DNA from: JBNPEO01 sp050490315
GTDB lineage: Bacteria; Actinomycetota; Actinomycetes; Actinomycetales; Micrococcaceae
Direction of reading: 5' to 3'
DNA length: 64,000 nt
Assembly: GCF_050490315.1 (NCBI RefSeq)
Contig: NZ_JBNPEO010000001.1
Location: 124,001-188,000, forward strand
A model generated the notes under the pieces. The model worked only from the letters and a program-made list of their open reading frames with translations. It made no database searches and had not been told where the DNA came from. A program made the translations under genes and the position numbers. Positions 60,908 to 64,000 of the stretch are shown here, one piece after another; the first letter of the stretch is position 1, and each line of letters starts with the position of its first letter.

Positions 60908-63001
60908 CTACTGAGCAGAGTTTGTGTCCAAGCGCACTACGGCGAACCCACCGGCAGGAACATTGAGTGTTCCTTCTACGGCAGTGCTGGAAATCAGGTC
61001 AGTACCCTGTGCAGGAGTGCTGTGCTCGGTATCGCCGTGGTTGATCACAAAAAGCCAGTCCTGATCATCCTTGCGGCGAACCACAACATCTACTTCGCCG
61101 CGGGCACCTGCTGGCACGCCCGTGCTAAGTCCGGCATCGGCCAGAACCAACTTCAGCAGTTCGCTGCTGGCGTCCACGTTCAAGGTGGTCGCCACGTAGT
61201 AAGCAGCACCAGTGCCAGCAGAACCAGTACCCGGCGCGCGGCGAGTGATCGCAGGCGAGCCGGCGGTAGCACCGGCGTCGAACGTTGCAAGAACCTCCGC
61301 GTCAGTGACAGCACCCAACTCGCTCCAATAAACACCGTCACCAAGGGCAGCGGAAGCCAAGCTGCCGCTGCCCTTGAGCGCAACGCCAGCGCCTTCACGC
61401 AGCGGGAAGAACTCCTCAATGCTCACACCCAAAAGCTTCGCAAAAGCGCCCGGGTAACCGCCGCCATTGATCGGGTCCATGATGATGTGGTCATTTTCAT
61501 CCACAATCCCGGAGAAGTAGCTGACCACCAAAGTGCCCCCGGAGGCCACAAACTTCTCAAGATTGGCCCGGCCAGCCTCAGTGATCAAATACTGCATGGG
61601 GACAATGGCTACCTTGTAACCGGACAAATCATCGCTGCTCTGCCGGAAATCGGAAGTCACACCAGCCCGGTACAAGGCGTCATGCCAACGCCGAGTTTCA
61701 GCCACGCAATTCGCGTCCACGCTCGGGTGCGAATCCAGCTCCGAGGCCCAACGCGCGTCAGTGTCATGAATAATCACTGCATCTGCCACCACTCTGGAGC
61801 CAGCCAGCTCGGAAATCTGCTCAAGGGTCTTCCCCAGCTGAACAGTTTCCCGCCACACCTTGGTCTCGCGGCCAGCGTGCGGCAAAAGGCCCGAGTGGAA
61901 CTTTTCAGCACCCGCGCGCGAAGCACGCCACTGGAAGAACAAGACACCATCCGTACCGCGGGCCACATGCTGCAACGAGTTGCGGAGCATTTCGCCCGGA
62001 GCCTTAGCAACATTGCGCGGCTGCCAGTTCACTGCCGAGCTCGAGTGCTCCATCAACAACCACGGAGCGCTTTTGGCCCAACCGCGGGTCAGGTCAGCAA
62101 CCATCGCCAACTCTTGATAATTCCGCTCATCAGCAGCCATCAAATAGTGATCGTTGGAGACCAAATCCATCTGTTCTGACCAGCGCCAGTAATCAATTGG
62201 TGCAGTAAGGCCCATGGAAATGCCCATGAAGTTGGTGGTCACCGGGTGCGGTGAACGTGCTCGAATAATGTCAGCCTCGGCTCGGAAGCATTCCAGCAGT
62301 GCGTCCGAGGAGAAGCGTGCAAAGTCCAATTGCTGAGTGGGATTCACCCAGGTGCCTGAGCGGCGAGGGGGGATAACCTCCGCCCAGTCATAGTAGTGCT
62401 GAGACCAGAATGCGGTACCCCAAGCCTCGTTGAGTGCATCCAAGGTGCCGTAACGCTTTTGCAGCCACTCTTGGAAACCACGCTCGGCGTGCGGACCGTA
62501 GTCGGGCTGGTTGTGGCAACCGTACTCATTGTGAACATGCCACATCACGACGGCGGGGTGGTCAGCATAGCGATCCACAATCGCCGTGGTCAGGGCTGCT
62601 GCAGCCCGCCGGTAGTCAGGCGAGCACGCCGCGAAGGCCTGCCGGGAGCCGTAACTTTGCCGCACGCCGTCGGCATTAACCGGTTGAGAATCGGGATACT
62701 TGCGGCTGAACCACGGCGGTGGTGAAGCGCTCGCGTTGGCGAGGTCCACACTGATGCCGTTTTTGTGCAGCAGATCCAGGACCCGGTCCAACCAGCCGAA
62801 CTCGTAGTGGCCTTCTTCCGGCTCCAAAAGGGCCCAACTGAAAATGCCCACACTGACCAGATTTACTCCGGCCTCTTTCATGAGGGCAACGTCATGTTCC
62901 CAGACGTCTTCAGGCCACTGCTCTGGGTTGTAGTCGCCGCCAAAAGCGATGCGTCCACCCAGTTTTTCGGTCACATACTGCATGTCTGCGCGTTCACTCA
63001 C
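60908..63001 (-). CDS. Beta-galactosidase (GH42)
   Basis: A 697-residue protein. The GH42 TIM-barrel N-terminal has FGGDYNPEQWPEDVWEHDV, the acid/base glutamate is Glu159 in HVHNEYG, and the nucleophile is Glu318 in LLMEHSSS. The trimerisation domain and a C-terminal beta domain follow (YFSGIVDENDHIIMDP). No signal peptide, so cytoplasmic. The start is GTG at 63001 or ATG at 62983. It is 6 bp after the permease stop, so it is part of that operon. Confidence 0.92.
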   Translation of the reverse strand: MSERADMQYVTEKLGGRIAFGGDYNPEQWPEDVWEHDVALMKEAGVNLVSVGIFSWALLEPEEGHYEFGWLDRVLDLLHKNGISVDLANASASPPPWFSRKYPDSQPVNADGVRQSYGSRQAFAACSPDYRRAAAALTTAIVDRYADHPAVVMWHVHNEYGCHNQPDYGPHAERGFQEWLQKRYGTLDALNEAWGTAFWSQHYYDWAEVIPPRRSGTWVNPTQQLDFARFSSDALLECFRAEADIIRARSPHPVTTNFMGISMGLTAPIDYWRWSEQMDLVSNDHYLMAADERNYQELAMVADLTRGWAKSAPWLLMEHSSSAVNWQPRNVAKAPGEMLRNSLQHVARGTDGVLFFQWRASRAGAEKFHSGLLPHAGRETKVWRETVQLGKTLEQISELAGSRVVADAVIIHDTDARWASELDSHPSVDANCVAETRRWHDALYRAGVTSDFRQSSDDLSGYKVAIVPMQYLITEAGRANLEKFVASGGTLVVSYFSGIVDENDHIIMDPINGGGYPGAFAKLLGVSIEEFFPLREGAGVALKGSGSLASAALGDGVYWSELGAVTDAEVLATFDAGATAGSPAITRRAPGTGSAGTGAAYYVATTLNVDASSELLKLVLADAGLSTGVPAGARGEVDVVVRRKDDQDWLFVINHGDTEHSTPAQGTDLISSTAVEGTLNVPAGGFAVVRLDTNSAQ

Positions 63002-63007
63002 AGGTAC

Positions 63008-63937
63008 TTATCCTTTACTGGATCCGAGGGTTAGGCCGGCCACAAATTGGCGTTGCAAGAGCAAGTACACAATCAATGTGGGGATCACGGTGATGATGGC
63101 ACCGGCGGCCAAGAGGTTGTAGTCGTTGAAGAACTGGCCTTGAAGGTTGTTGATGGCCGTGGTGATGGGCAGGCGGTCACCGCTCTGGATAAAGAGCAGC
63201 GGCCAGAAGAAGTCGTTGTAAATGAAGATGACTTCAAGAGTTCCCAAAGCGGCCAAGGCCGGGCGGCACAGCGGCAAAATGATGCGCCAGTACTGGGTCC
63301 ACAAACTTGCCCCGTCCACCAATGCGGCTTCTGTCAGGTCGGGGGAGAGGGCCTTCATGTAGTTGGAGAGCACAAAGGTGCAGAAACCAATCTGGAAAGC
63401 GGTGTCCACGGCGATGACTGAAACGTAGGTGTTGAGCAGATTGCCCGAATCGCTCATGGAGTACGGGAGTTCAAAGTGCTTGAACATCTCAAACAACGGT
63501 GCGGCCAAAACCTGCGGAGGGAGCAAGTTGCCAGCTGTAAACATAATCAACAGGGTGACGTTGAACTTCCACGAAACTCGCGAGACGGCGAAGGCCATCA
63601 GCGAGGCGAAGAAGAGGGTCAAAAGAACTGCCGGGATGCTGATGATCAGCGAGTTCATAAAGTACTTAGCGAACCCGCCTTGGGTCCACGCCTGAATGAA
63701 ATTATCGAAGTTCAGCGCGCCACCAATGCTGAAGTAGCCGTACTTGTCAGTATCTGCGTGCGGGCGAAGAGCTGTGTAGAGGGACCACAGCAAGGGAACC
63801 AGCCACATGGCTGACATCACGATCAGGAAAATGTGGGTGCCGTAGTGACGCTTAGCCTTATGGGCTGATTTTCCCTCCAGACCAGTATTTGGCGTGGGAC
63901 GTGAGTTGCGGTTCCGGACCGCCGTTGAATTGCTCAT
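63008..63937 (-). CDS. ABC sugar importer permease, second system (MalG-like)
   Basis: A 309-residue permease with six helices (first IFLIVMSAMWLVPLLWSLYTALR). The EAA loop is EAALVDGASLWTQYWRIILPLCRP. The N-terminus is hydrophilic, with an Asn/Arg-rich stretch. It probably forms a channel with the next upstream permease, whose end is at the window border. The ATG overlaps that gene's TGA (ATGA). Together with GH42 it suggests a beta-galactoside importer. Confidence 0.92.
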   Translation of the reverse strand: MSNSTAVRNRNSRPTPNTGLEGKSAHKAKRHYGTHIFLIVMSAMWLVPLLWSLYTALRPHADTDKYGYFSIGGALNFDNFIQAWTQGGFAKYFMNSLIISIPAVLLTLFFASLMAFAVSRVSWKFNVTLLIMFTAGNLLPPQVLAAPLFEMFKHFELPYSMSDSGNLLNTYVSVIAVDTAFQIGFCTFVLSNYMKALSPDLTEAALVDGASLWTQYWRIILPLCRPALAALGTLEVIFIYNDFFWPLLFIQSGDRLPITTAINNLQGQFFNDYNLLAAGAIITVIPTLIVYLLLQRQFVAGLTLGSSKG

Positions 63938-64000
63938 GACTGGCTCTCTTTGCCGAAGGTGCGGACCAAGTAGAAGACGATCGGAACCAAAGAAATGACC
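63934..64000 (-). CDS. ABC sugar importer permease, second system (partial, MalF-like)
   Basis: Only the last 21 residues are visible, ending VFYLVRTFGKESQS (63934-64000 on the minus strand). The hydrophobic end of a last helix followed by a short polar tail fits the C-terminus of a MalF-type permease, and the ATGA overlap with the next permease is typical for such pairs. Confidence 0.7.
   Translation of the reverse strand, partial: VISLVPIVFYLVRTFGKESQS

Overview
The window reads as chromosome of a moderately GC-rich actinobacterium, most probably an Arthrobacter-like member of the Micrococcaceae. The reasons are the dense GTG/TTG start usage, actinobacterial marker genes (DUF3073, septum-formation protein, MarP, GlxR-like Crp, a bifunctional-type PBP with a metallophosphoesterase neighbour), a HAIR-like HspR operator before clpB, and local gene order that I recall from Mycobacterium (purF-purM-DUF3073; ponA2-metallophosphoesterase; DUF4177-RidA-NUDIX-Crp-MarP). 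This is inference from memory of families; no search was run.

Layout. 1-8.6 kb: end of a DEAD-box helicase, MBL hydrolase, monooxygenase, a decayed GMC oxidoreductase, a HutD/paired-SMR operon, VOC protein, orphan trpF, poxB, an amino-acid permease and a YccF membrane protein. 8.6-13 kb: a VOC gene bracketed by two matching palindromes, a DUF4031-HD fusion, and clpB, whose reading frame carries an in-frame TAG about 113 codons before its natural end. 13-18 kb: aldo/keto reductase, DHA2 efflux pump with divergent XRE regulator, septum-formation protein, DUF3073. 17.7-22 kb: a DUF559 nuclease-like gene bracketed by two near-identical 67-bp palindromes, then purF-purM and a small membrane protein. 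22-32 kb: methyltransferase, BCP peroxiredoxin, HD hydrolase, GIY-YIG-like protein, GNATs, an ArsR-SRPBCC operon bracketed by a third palindrome family, F420/NADP-type oxidoreductase, AlkD-like protein, App1-type phosphatase, SDR. 32-36 kb: sterol-carrier protein, asparaginase, purD, purC.

36-37.7 kb holds the most striking locus: a HTH plus TPR-type regulator divergent from a 77-residue Sec-exported peptide precursor made of four copies of IGNWPDPA. Signal peptidase cleavage would start exactly at the first copy and the stop codon falls exactly after the last. This looks like a peptide-pheromone/receptor pair analogous to the Firmicutes RRNPP systems, in an actinobacterium.

37.7-49 kb: PhnA, tRNA-Pro(CGG), a heterodimeric ABC exporter, metallophosphoesterase and PBP, a 51-residue DUF4177 protein, RidA, NUDIX, Crp, MarP. 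49-64 kb is a galactoside utilisation region: two GH36 alpha-galactosidases, a GH42 beta-galactosidase, one complete ABC sugar importer (binding protein and two permeases) and part of a second (two permeases), a Gfo/Idh/MocA oxidoreductase, LacI and DeoR regulators, with LacI-type operators between the divergent transporter and oxidoreductase operons, and an aroQ gene lodged behind the second alpha-galactosidase.

A recurring theme is long perfect or near-perfect intergenic palindromes in several sequence families. Three unrelated single genes or operons are each bracketed by a same-orientation pair from a different family.
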